The notes beneath the pieces are model-generated. The model searched no databases and was not told the origin of the DNA. It saw nothing but the letters and a program-made list of their open reading frames with translations. A stretch of DNA of 64,000 bases, from assembly GCA_947585865.1 (NCBI GenBank), contig CANPXH010000005.1, forward strand, positions 1 through 64,000. Direction: 5' to 3'. Within the stretch, counting starts at the first letter, position 1. Every line of letters starts with the position of its first letter. Shown here in pieces: positions 26,921-34,125 of the stretch. This stretch comes from an uncultured Clostridia bacterium. Lineage in GTDB: Bacteria > Bacillota > Clostridia > Lachnospirales > CAG-274. The translations under genes were made by a program, and so were the position numbers.

Positions 26921-27035
26921 AAAAAGAAGCTGCTGCAAGTCAGACAAGATCCCGCTGAAGCAGACAAAGGAAATTATATTTCCCTGTCTCCTTATCCGAT
27001 CTTATCATTTGACTCAAATGCAACAGCTTCTTTTT
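26921..27035. terminator. Long multi-branched palindrome between convergent genes, probable bidirectional terminator
   Basis: The outermost 12 bp are perfect (AAAAAGAAGCTG at 26921-26932 with CAGCTTCTTTTT at 27024-27035) and flanked by A and T runs, which suits a terminator for both the GltA-like gene and cspA. The pairing continues inward through TGCA, AGTCA/TGACT and AAGATC/GATCTT to a small hairpin with AGGAAA/TTTCCCT. At 115 bp this is much longer than an ordinary terminator and could be a small palindromic insertion. Confidence 0.65.
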
Positions 27036-27109
27036 ATTATAATCTTAATCACTATTAAACAAAAGCAAAAATTTATATTGTATGTTTATGTTAAATAAGG
27101 AATTACTGA

Positions 27110-27310
27110 TTATAAGCGAACAACGTTTGCAGCTTGTGGACCCTTTGCTCCGTCTACCACGTCAAATTCGACCTTCTGACCTTCCTCCAATGTCTTGAAG
27201 CCGTCAGACTGAATTGCTGAGAAATGAACAAATACATCATTACCATCCTCTACGGAGATAAATCCGAAGCCCTTTTCAGCATTAAACCATTTAACTGTTC
27301 CTTGTTTCAT
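27110..27310 (-). CDS. Cold shock protein (CspA family)
   Basis: 66 aa, a single cold-shock OB-fold that binds single-stranded RNA and DNA. RNP1 (KGFGFISVE) and RNP2 (DVFVHFSAI) motifs are intact. AGGAGG lies nine bases before the ATG. The predicted start point leaves a leader of about 50 nt, shorter than the long leader of E. coli cspA. Convergent with the GltA-like gene. Confidence 0.97.
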   Translation of the reverse strand: MKQGTVKWFNAEKGFGFISVEDGNDVFVHFSAIQSDGFKTLEEGQKVEFDVVDGAKGPQAANVVRL

Positions 27311-27367
27311 TTAACAGTTCCTCCTGAATATAAAAAATTTCATTCGGTTAATAAAAACCTATACATA

Positions 27368-27396
27368 AGGCTATCACAATCGGAGCGAAAAGTCAA
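27368..27396 (-). promoter_or_regulatory. Promoter of the cold shock gene
   Basis: TTGACT (27391-27396), 17 bases, TAGCCT (27368-27373) with TGA just before the -10 (extended type) on the minus strand. Between this and the proC stop (27397-27603) I see only A/T-rich sequence, a T6 run near 27586 and no supported gene. Confidence 0.55.
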
Positions 27397-27603
27397 TGAA
27401 AATGTTGGGTAATTTGTGTTATTTTTTTCTTATAATGCGACATTGCAAGGCAAAATACCCTTATTGGACTGCCGGATCACATCTGCTTATTTGCTTTTAA
27501 CGGCATTGCGCCTTAGTATGTATTTCATTTTTTCCGCAAGAAAACACCGATCCGTCACCCGAATAACGTGTGATACAGGCCGTTTTTTAACAAGGGGTTG
27601 AAT

Positions 27604-28410
27604 CTAATTCTTATTCATACTCATATCCTTTATAACTGAGTTTTCCACAGCCTTCACCACAGCGGCTTCAAATTTATATTCTTCAAGAGTACATACTCCT
27701 TCTATGGTAGTGCCTCCCGGTGAGCATACCTTATCTATCAGCTCCCACGGATGTTTGTCCGATCTTGAAAACATCTCCGCACTTCCTGCCACGGCAGCGG
27801 CGGCTATTTCAAGAGCCTGCTTTTTGTTCATACCCATTTTTTGAGCGCCTCGTGCAAGAGAATCTATAAAAAGATATACATAAGCGGGTGAACAGCCTGC
27901 TATAGCCGAAAACACTCCGAACATATTCTCGTCTATCCTTGCCGTCATACCTATGGCGCTTAGGATATCCTCTGCTGTTTCAATGTCCTTGTCCGATGCT
28001 GTTTCGTTTTTGCAAAGCGCCGTTGCGGACATAAGTATCTCTGCATTTATATTGGGCATCATTCTGACCACAGGAGTGTCAAAGCCAAGCATTTTGCCTA
28101 TGCTTTCTGTTGTGATGCCTGCAGCCATGGATATGAGCAAAGGCCTTTTATCCCTTATCTTATCCTTTACAGCCGCTATTACAGAAGGAAACACCACAGG
28201 CTTTACTGCCATAAATACTATATCGGAGTTATTTATAAGCTCATTGTGATCCTTGCAGGGAACTATGCCCTGTTCCTTTGCCATGCTCTCAAGTATGGCA
28301 GCATTCTTTTCGGTAACATTTATATCCTCGGCCTTTATCCTGCCGCTTTTTATAAGTCCCTTTATAATGGCGCCGCCCATATTCCCTGCGCCTATAAAGC
28401 CTAATTTCAT
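27604..28410 (-). CDS. proC: Pyrroline-5-carboxylate reductase
   Basis: Last step of proline synthesis, reducing pyrroline-5-carboxylate with NAD(P)H. 268 aa, normal length. The N-terminal Rossmann motif is MKLGFIGAGNMGGAIIKGL. Family signature near residues 155-245: AIAGCSPAYVYLFIDS and VCSPGGTTIEGV. It is the last gene of the fhs-to-proC operon, 12 bases after nadA. Only one of the three proline enzymes is encoded here. Confidence 0.96.
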   Translation of the reverse strand: MKLGFIGAGNMGGAIIKGLIKSGRIKAEDINVTEKNAAILESMAKEQGIVPCKDHNELINNSDIVFMAVKPVVFPSVIAAVKDKIRDKRPLLISMAAGITTESIGKMLGFDTPVVRMMPNINAEILMSATALCKNETASDKDIETAEDILSAIGMTARIDENMFGVFSAIAGCSPAYVYLFIDSLARGAQKMGMNKKQALEIAAAAVAGSAEMFSRSDKHPWELIDKVCSPGGTTIEGVCTLEEYKFEAAVVKAVENSVIKDMSMNKN

Positions 28411-28422
28411 ATGATTTCCTCC

Positions 28423-29457
28423 TTACGCAAGAGAAAGCATTGTTTCAAGAGATATAAGCGCATCCTTTGCTATATCCTTGTTTACAGTCACCTGTTTTTC
28501 AAAATTGCCCTTTTGTATATCCAAAAGCGTTTCAAGAAGGTTTTCCCCATTGGTCCTGTTCATATTGGTACATACGCTTGACGTATCCAGTATGTAAACG
28601 CTCTTGTCCGTGTATGTGTCCTTAAGGCGCTTTACAAGATTGTACTCCGTGCCGACTATCCACTTGCTGCCCTTTTCTCCGTTTTTTACACAATTAATGA
28701 TATATTCCGTAGAGCCCTTGCCGTCTGCCGCCTGAGCTATCTCAAACTGACATTCGGGGTGGACTATTATTTTTGCATCGGGATGGGCTTTCCTTGCGGC
28801 TTCTATATGCTTTAAGGTTATTTTGTGATGAACGTGGCAAAAGCCGTTCCAAAGCACAATTTTAACATCCTTCTTGCCGCATGAGTATTTAAGGCATTCT
28901 GTTTTTGGATCGTAAAGAGCCATATGTTCAAGAGGTACTCCCAGATCATAGGCTGTGTTCCTGCCTAAATTCTGATCGGGAAGGAAAAGTATCACCTTGT
29001 TTTGCTTGAGCCCCCACTCAACTACCTTTCCGGCATTGCCCGAGGTGACCGTAGTGCCGCCTCTTCTGCCGCAAAAGGCCTTTATCTCCGCTTTGGAATT
29101 TACATATGTGATAGGCACAATATCGCAGCCCAGTTCTCTTGTGATAATTTCCCAAGCCTTCTCGGCCTGATCCGAATCCGCCATATCAGCCATAGGGCAG
29201 CCTGCGATGGTTGCGGGCTGCAGAACTATCTGTCTGTCCTCCGTAAGTATATCGGCAGTTTCGGACATAAAGTATACGCCGCAAAAAACTATGTACTTTG
29301 CCTTTTTATTCTGCTGGGCGTACTGTGCCAGCTTAAGAGAATCGCCTACAAAATCCGCCGTCTTTATGATATCGTTGCTTTGATAGTGATGAGCAAGTAT
29401 CAAAAGATCGTCGCCCATTTCTTTTTTTATTTCAAGTATTCTGTCAATATCTGTCAT
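28423..29457 (-). CDS. nadA: Quinolinate synthase
   Basis: 4Fe-4S enzyme that condenses iminoaspartate and dihydroxyacetone phosphate to quinolinate for NAD synthesis. 344 aa. Motifs: LAHHYQSNDI near residue 21, FCGVYFMSETADIL (first cluster Cys near 89), GGTTVTSGNAGKVVEW, HPEC, and C-terminal SSVCTNMNRTN with another cluster cysteine. The ATG overlaps the nadC stop as ATGA, indicating coupling. No nadB (aspartate oxidase) gene lies in this window; iminoaspartate must come from elsewhere. Confidence 0.96.
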   Translation of the reverse strand: MTDIDRILEIKKEMGDDLLILAHHYQSNDIIKTADFVGDSLKLAQYAQQNKKAKYIVFCGVYFMSETADILTEDRQIVLQPATIAGCPMADMADSDQAEKAWEIITRELGCDIVPITYVNSKAEIKAFCGRRGGTTVTSGNAGKVVEWGLKQNKVILFLPDQNLGRNTAYDLGVPLEHMALYDPKTECLKYSCGKKDVKIVLWNGFCHVHHKITLKHIEAARKAHPDAKIIVHPECQFEIAQAADGKGSTEYIINCVKNGEKGSKWIVGTEYNLVKRLKDTYTDKSVYILDTSSVCTNMNRTNGENLLETLLDIQKGNFEKQVTVNKDIAKDALISLETMLSLA

Positions 29458-30299
29458 TTCTTTATGCCCTCCGTACTGTTAAAGCTTATGTCAAGGGGTT
29501 TAGCTCCGTTTGTAACAGAGCCGACCGAAATAACATTTACGCCGCAGCCTTTAAAATCCGCTATATTGTGAAGGCCTATACCGCCTGATGCTTCCGTGAT
29601 GATGCCTTTCGGCACAAGCTCCACAAGTTCCTTTATTTCCTCCGGTCTGAAATTATCAAACATAATAACGTCTGCCCCTGCCTCAACAGCCTCGATAACC
29701 TGTTCTTTGGTCTCTGTCTCGACCTCTATCTTCACCATATGGCCAAGCCTTGACTTGACCGATTCCACAGCCTTTGTTATACCGCCTGCAAAGGCAATGT
29801 GATTGTCCTTGAGCATAACGCCGTCATAAAGAGCATACCTGTGATTGAAGCATCCGCCCTGCGTAACGGCATATTTTTCAAAAAGCCTGAGTCCGGGATG
29901 TGTCTTTCTGGTATCCACTATTTTGATGGTATCGTCATCAAGAGCCTCCACAAGTTTTCTGCCTGTTGTGGCAATGCCGCTCATCAGCTGCATAAGATTC
30001 AGCACGACTCTTTCGGCAGAAAGAAGCGTCTTTGCACTGCCTTCAACAACAGCTATATTTTCGCCCTTCATAACCTTTTCCCCGTCTTTTTTCAAAAGCG
30101 TTATGCTGTAGTCGTCGGAAAAGAAGGAGTAGGTCATATCTATGATCTCTGTGCCGCAAACAACGCCGTTGTCCTTGGCAAGGAATACGCCCTTCCCCCT
30201 AAGCTTGCCGCCGAATATAAGCTCCGTGGACAGATCCCCCGTACCTATATCTTCTTTTAAAAACGAAGCAATGAGCTCCTTTGCAAGTAGTTCGTTCAT
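29454..30299 (-). CDS. nadC: Nicotinate-nucleotide pyrophosphorylase (quinolinate phosphoribosyltransferase)
   Basis: Converts quinolinate and PRPP to nicotinate mononucleotide. 281 aa. N-terminal EDIGTGDLSTELIF, catalytic core VVDTRKTHPGLR-type motif (DTRKTHPGLRLFEKYAV), LKDNHIAFAG, and TEASGGIGLHNI are all present. Nine bases after folD; overlaps nadA by four bases. Confidence 0.96.
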   Translation of the reverse strand: MNELLAKELIASFLKEDIGTGDLSTELIFGGKLRGKGVFLAKDNGVVCGTEIIDMTYSFFSDDYSITLLKKDGEKVMKGENIAVVEGSAKTLLSAERVVLNLMQLMSGIATTGRKLVEALDDDTIKIVDTRKTHPGLRLFEKYAVTQGGCFNHRYALYDGVMLKDNHIAFAGGITKAVESVKSRLGHMVKIEVETETKEQVIEAVEAGADVIMFDNFRPEEIKELVELVPKGIITEASGGIGLHNIADFKGCGVNVISVGSVTNGAKPLDISFNSTEGIKK

Positions 30300-30308
30300 A
30301 TTGTTCTC

Positions 30309-31160
30309 CTATATATTGTTTTGCTTCTTGCAGGCAATAATACAGTTGTTCATAAGCATAGCTATGGTCATAGGGCCTACGCCGCCCGGAACGGGAGTTA
30401 TGTATGCGGCCTTTGGAGCGACCTCATCATATTTCACATCGCCGCAAAGCTTGCCGTTTTCCAAGCGGTTTACACCTACATCTATTACTGTCACGCCTTC
30501 GCTTACCATATCTCCCGTTATAAAATTTGGTTTGCCTACGGCTGCCACAAGTATCTCCGCCCGGCGGCATACCTCGGCTATGTTCTTTGTCCTGGAATGG
30601 CAAGTGGTAACGGTGCCGTTCTCGCCAAGGAGAAGCATACTCACAGGCTTGCCCACAATATTGCTTCTGCCTACCACAACACATCTCTTGCCCGTAATAT
30701 CCACGCCGCTTCTTTTTATAAGCTCTATACATCCTGCCGGCGTACAAGCCTTAAGGTCTGCCTTGCCTATGCTCAGAAGCCCTACGTTATAGGGGTGGAA
30801 GCCGTCTACATCCTTTTCCGGAAGTATCCTTAAAAGTATCTTGTTTTCGTCTATATGCTTCGGAAGAGGAAGCTGCACAAGTATGCCGTTACAGCTTTTG
30901 TCTGCATTGAGCTTGTCTATAAGCGCCAAAAGCTCTTCCTCTGTTGTGTCCTCCTTAAGCTCGTAGCTCAGCGACTTTATGCCGCAGTATTCGCAGGCTC
31001 TTTTCTTGTTCCTTACATATACCTGACTTGCAGGATCTTCGCCTACGAGCACGACTGCAAGGCATGGCTCTATATTCTTTGCCCTGAGCTCATCCGCCTT
31101 TGCTTTCACTTCATCTTTTATTTCTGCTGAAATAAGCCTGCCGTCTATAATATTAGCCAT
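30309..31160 (-). CDS. folD: Bifunctional methylene-THF dehydrogenase / methenyl-THF cyclohydrolase
   Basis: Interconverts methylene-, methenyl- and formyl-tetrahydrofolate. 283 aa from ATG 31160 (MANIIDGRLIS), which AGAGGTGG precedes correctly; the frame opens three codons earlier at a GTG inside that site. Catalytic YVRNKKRACEYCGI lysine region, VQLPLPKHID, DVDGFHP, and the nucleotide-binding VVVGRSNIVGKPVSMLL are intact. It works directly with Fhs, encoded two genes upstream. Confidence 0.96.
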   Translation of the reverse strand: MANIIDGRLISAEIKDEVKAKADELRAKNIEPCLAVVLVGEDPASQVYVRNKKRACEYCGIKSLSYELKEDTTEEELLALIDKLNADKSCNGILVQLPLPKHIDENKILLRILPEKDVDGFHPYNVGLLSIGKADLKACTPAGCIELIKRSGVDITGKRCVVVGRSNIVGKPVSMLLLGENGTVTTCHSRTKNIAEVCRRAEILVAAVGKPNFITGDMVSEGVTVIDVGVNRLENGKLCGDVKYDEVAPKAAYITPVPGGVGPMTIAMLMNNCIIACKKQNNI

Positions 31161-31172
31161 TTGATCCACCTC

Positions 31173-32099
31173 TTATAATTCCTTGCTTACAACATCAAGA
31201 TCGCCTTCGCCTCTCTTGACAAGATAATATATCTTATTGTCCGCTATATTTATATATACGCCGTCTTCATCGGATATTTCCTTTATATCCTCGCCGTTCA
31301 TATTGCAGCGGTATATCTTGTTGTCACTTAAGTTTTTATAATATATGCCCTCATCCGTAATGTTTATGTCGGCGCATGGCACTTCCAAAACGACCTGTGT
31401 CTTTCCCGATGAAATATCTGTTTTGTAAAGAAAATCATCGCCTGTTTTATTATTCTGCGCAATTGCATTTGTATAATAAAGCGCCCCGTTGTCATAGTTC
31501 AGATAAGCCGCATAATTTTTTTCGTCAAGGAGCTTTTTGTTCTGTCCTTCAAGATCTGTTTCCACTACGCCGTTATTGTTGGCATAGTCGATGTAATAAA
31601 GCTTATCCTCCGCTATAACGGGATAATAGCATATGCTGTTCACTATCTTGCGGCAATCCGTACCGTCTGTATTCGCCTTGTATATACACTGGTTGTCGCT
31701 GTAATTCACAAAATATATGCTGTCTTTATATACTGTCATATAATAAGCGGTGCTGTCTACTATCTTTTTATTATCGCTGCCGTCAGTCTTCATTCTGTAT
31801 ATCTTGAAGCTGTCGTTTTCATTTACGTAATATACATAGTCTCCCATCACATTTATAAAATAGCTGGGATCCGAATTTAACTTTACGGCCTCGCCGCCGT
31901 TTTCAGACTTATATATGGCATATCCGTCATCATTGTTCTGATAATATAAGCTGCCTTCTTTTTCGCAAACACTGCCTAAATTGGTAATATTTCCGTCTGT
32001 GTTGCCATAGTCGGCAAGCGATCTGTCCGATCCCTTTGAGCAGCCTGTGACAACTGTAGCCGATACCAGCAAAACAGCGGCTATTTTTAATGATCTCAT
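31173..32099 (-). CDS. DUF5050-type beta-propeller lipoprotein
   Basis: 308 aa from ATG 32099 (MRSLKIAAVLLVSATVVTGC), preceded by AGAGG at suitable distance; a GTG three codons upstream is the alternative. The N-terminus is a lipoprotein signal with lipobox VTGC. The mature part is a series of about six 40-residue units of the pattern YYVNEND..KIYRMKTDGSDNKKI, the YWTD-like propeller repeat of the DUF5050 family. Function unknown; such proteins are thought to bind wall or extracellular partners. Its place between fhs and folD is unexpected, but the spacing (18 and 12 bases) shows it belongs to the operon. Confidence 0.85.
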   Translation of the reverse strand: MRSLKIAAVLLVSATVVTGCSKGSDRSLADYGNTDGNITNLGSVCEKEGSLYYQNNDDGYAIYKSENGGEAVKLNSDPSYFINVMGDYVYYVNENDSFKIYRMKTDGSDNKKIVDSTAYYMTVYKDSIYFVNYSDNQCIYKANTDGTDCRKIVNSICYYPVIAEDKLYYIDYANNNGVVETDLEGQNKKLLDEKNYAAYLNYDNGALYYTNAIAQNNKTGDDFLYKTDISSGKTQVVLEVPCADINITDEGIYYKNLSDNKIYRCNMNGEDIKEISDEDGVYINIADNKIYYLVKRGEGDLDVVSKEL

Positions 32100-32117
32100 A
32101 ATAAGCACCTCTTGTTT

Positions 32118-33785
32118 TTAGAATAGACCTGTTATATTTCCGTTGTCGTCAACATCAATATTTTCTGCCGCAGGCACCTTGGGAAGTCCTGGCATTGTCA
32201 TTATATTGCCTGTAATGGCAACTACAAAGCCTGCGCCTGCACTTAAGCGTATTTCCCTTACAGTAAGAGTAAAGCCTTCTGGTCTGCCCAGAAGAGCAGG
32301 GTTATCGCTCAGAGAATATTGCGTCTTTGCTATACATACAGGTAGTTTATCCATACCCAAGGCTTCTATTCTTTCTATTTCCTTTTTAGCCTTAGGCTCA
32401 ATAACTACATCGGCTGCGCCGTATATTTCCTTTGCGACTGTATTTATCTTGTTTACTATGGTATCCTTTTCGTCATAAAGAGGCTTGAAGTGAGACTCCT
32501 TTGCGTTGAGTACCTCCATTACCTTGTTGGCAAGATCGATACCGCCTTCGCCGCCTTTTTCCCATACCTTGGCAACGGCAAAGTCCGCACCCATAGCCTC
32601 GCACTGTGTCTTTATGTAATTTACCTCGGCATCGCTGTCCGTTATAAAGTTGTTAAGCGTAACAACTACAGGCACGCCGTACTTATGTAAGTTTTCAATA
32701 TGCTTTTGTAAATTTGCAAAGCCCTTCTTCACAGCCTCTACATTTTCCTCCGTAAGCTTTGTCTTAGGTACTCCGCCATTGTATTTAAGCGCTCTTACCG
32801 TAGCCACGAGCACGACAGCATCGGGCTTAAGGTCGGCCTTTCTGCACTTTATGTCAAAGAATTTCTCTGCGCCTAAGTCTGCGCCGAAGCCTGCCTCGGT
32901 TACAGTAACGTCTGCAATACCCATGGCCATTTTAGTAGCCTTTACGGAATTGCAGCCGTGAGCTATATTGGCAAAGGGGCCGCCGTGTATTATTGCCGGA
33001 GTGTGCTCCAATGTCTGTACCAGATTAGGCTTTATGGCATCCTTTAAAAGAGCTGCCATGGCACCTACCACATTCAGATCCTTAGGCGTAACGGGTTTGC
33101 CGTCTCTTGTATAAGCAACTACTATTTTGCTGAGCTTGTCCTTAAGATCGCTTATATTTTCCGCAAGACATACGATAGCCATTATCTCTGAAGCAACCGT
33201 TATCATAAATCCGTCTTCCCTTGTGATACCGTTTATCTTGCCGCCTATACCTACGACAACATTTCTCAAAACTCTGTCGTTAAGGTCTACCGTTCTCTTC
33301 CAAACTATATTGTTGGTGTCTATATCAAGAGCGTTTCCCTGATGTATATGATTGTCTATAACAGAGGACAAAAGATTGTTGGCGGTAGTCATGGCATGGA
33401 TATCGCCTGTGAAATGAAGATTAATATCCTCCATGGGAACCACCTGGGAGTATCCGCCGCCTGCTGCGCCGCCCTTTATGCCCATACAAGGGCCCAGAGA
33501 AGGTTCTCTAAGCGCAACAAGAGACTTGACGCCTATTTTGTTAAGAGCCTGTGAAAGACCTATAGTGACCGTTGTCTTGCCTTCTCCTGCGGGAGTGGGG
33601 TTGATAGCTGTTACAAGAACGAGCTTGCCTTTCTTATCTCCTGCCGTCTTTAAAATATTGTCGGAGAGCTTTGCCTTATACTTTCCGTAAAGCTCCAGAT
33701 CATCGGGATCGATGCCGAAGTTTTCCGCAACCTTTGTAATTGGCTCCATATTACATTCCTGAGCTATCTGAATATCCGTTTTCAT
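32118..33785 (-). CDS. fhs: Formate-tetrahydrofolate ligase
   Basis: Makes 10-formyl-THF from formate, ATP and THF; entry to the methyl branch of one-carbon metabolism and a purine formyl donor. 555 aa, full length. ATP-binding motif [16 protein letters not shown] near residue 67, [23 protein letters not shown], and C-terminal [17 protein letters not shown] are typical. A TGGAGGATG site precedes the ATG. First gene of a six-gene operon and preceded by a long folded leader. Confidence 0.97.
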   Translation of the reverse strand: MKTDIQIAQECNMEPITKVAENFGIDPDDLELYGKYKAKLSDNILKTAGDKKGKLVLVTAINPTPAGEGKTTVTIGLSQALNKIGVKSLVALREPSLGPCMGIKGGAAGGGYSQVVPMEDINLHFTGDIHAMTTANNLLSSVIDNHIHQGNALDIDTNNIVWKRTVDLNDRVLRNVVVGIGGKINGITREDGFMITVASEIMAIVCLAENISDLKDKLSKIVVAYTRDGKPVTPKDLNVVGAMAALLKDAIKPNLVQTLEHTPAIIHGGPFANIAHGCNSVKATKMAMGIADVTVTEAGFGADLGAEKFFDIKCRKADLKPDAVVLVATVRALKYNGGVPKTKLTEENVEAVKKGFANLQKHIENLHKYGVPVVVTLNNFITDSDAEVNYIKTQCEAMGADFAVAKVWEKGGEGGIDLANKVMEVLNAKESHFKPLYDEKDTIVNKINTVAKEIYGAADVVIEPKAKKEIERIEALGMDKLPVCIAKTQYSLSDNPALLGRPEGFTLTVREIRLSAGAGFVVAITGNIMTMPGLPKVPAAENIDVDDNGNITGLF

Positions 33786-34070
33786 GATTTATCATCCTCC
33801 ATCACAGTAAAATATATTTACATATTCTGCGTGTCGATAAATCGACACGCTTGAAAGAAATGCTTGCATTTCTTTCAAATTAATTAAAGTAGGAACCAGC
33901 CGTGTTTTCCGCAATTTTGGTGTTAAACACCAAAATTACAGAAAAGTTCCTGTCCTCGGAGGAAGTAAATTCCTCCTGCGGATTAAAGTCTGCGACGCTT
34001 TTTTTTGCAAGCCATTCATCTCGCTGATTCCTATTTTAAGTTAAATTTTTTTCTTCGTTAGTCTGCATAT
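33786..34070 (-). ncRNA. Highly structured leader RNA upstream of fhs
   Basis: On the minus strand TAGGAATCAGC (34023-34033) pairs with GCTGGTTCCTA (33890-33900); the single G-U pair would be A-C on the other strand, supporting minus-strand RNA. Inside are UCCGCA/UGCGGA (33977-33982 with 33908-33913), GGAGGAA/TTCCTCC (33958-33976), AATTTTGGTGT/ACACCAAAATT (33913-33937) and a GCGA/TCGC helix. Two perfect hairpins follow towards fhs: 12 bp (33851-33878) and 10 bp (33829-33850). Neither has a U run. It does not match the ZTP or THF riboswitch consensus as I know them. A relation to the raiA RNA motif is possible but unverified. Confidence 0.6.
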
Positions 34071-34076
34071 TTACAT

Positions 34077-34103
34077 ATTATACTCTTTTGTCATAATTTT
34101 CAA
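34077..34103 (-). promoter_or_regulatory. Promoter for the structured leader and fhs operon
   Basis: TATAAT (34077-34082) with TTGAAA (34098-34103) on the minus strand; the spacer is short, 15 bases. It lies in the 280 bases or so between ftsK and the folded region. Confidence 0.5.
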
Positions 34104-34125
34104 GTAGTACAGGGATTTTTTCAGA

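Noticed and set aside
27416..27601. 61-codon plus-strand frame between cspA and proC
   Set aside because: No ribosome site or family; composition looks like non-coding sequence, and it runs to the end of the convergent proC gene.
33786..34070. ZTP or THF riboswitch upstream of fhs
   Set aside because: The gene context is ideal, but the conserved core sequences of both classes as I know them are not present; kept as an unassigned structured RNA.
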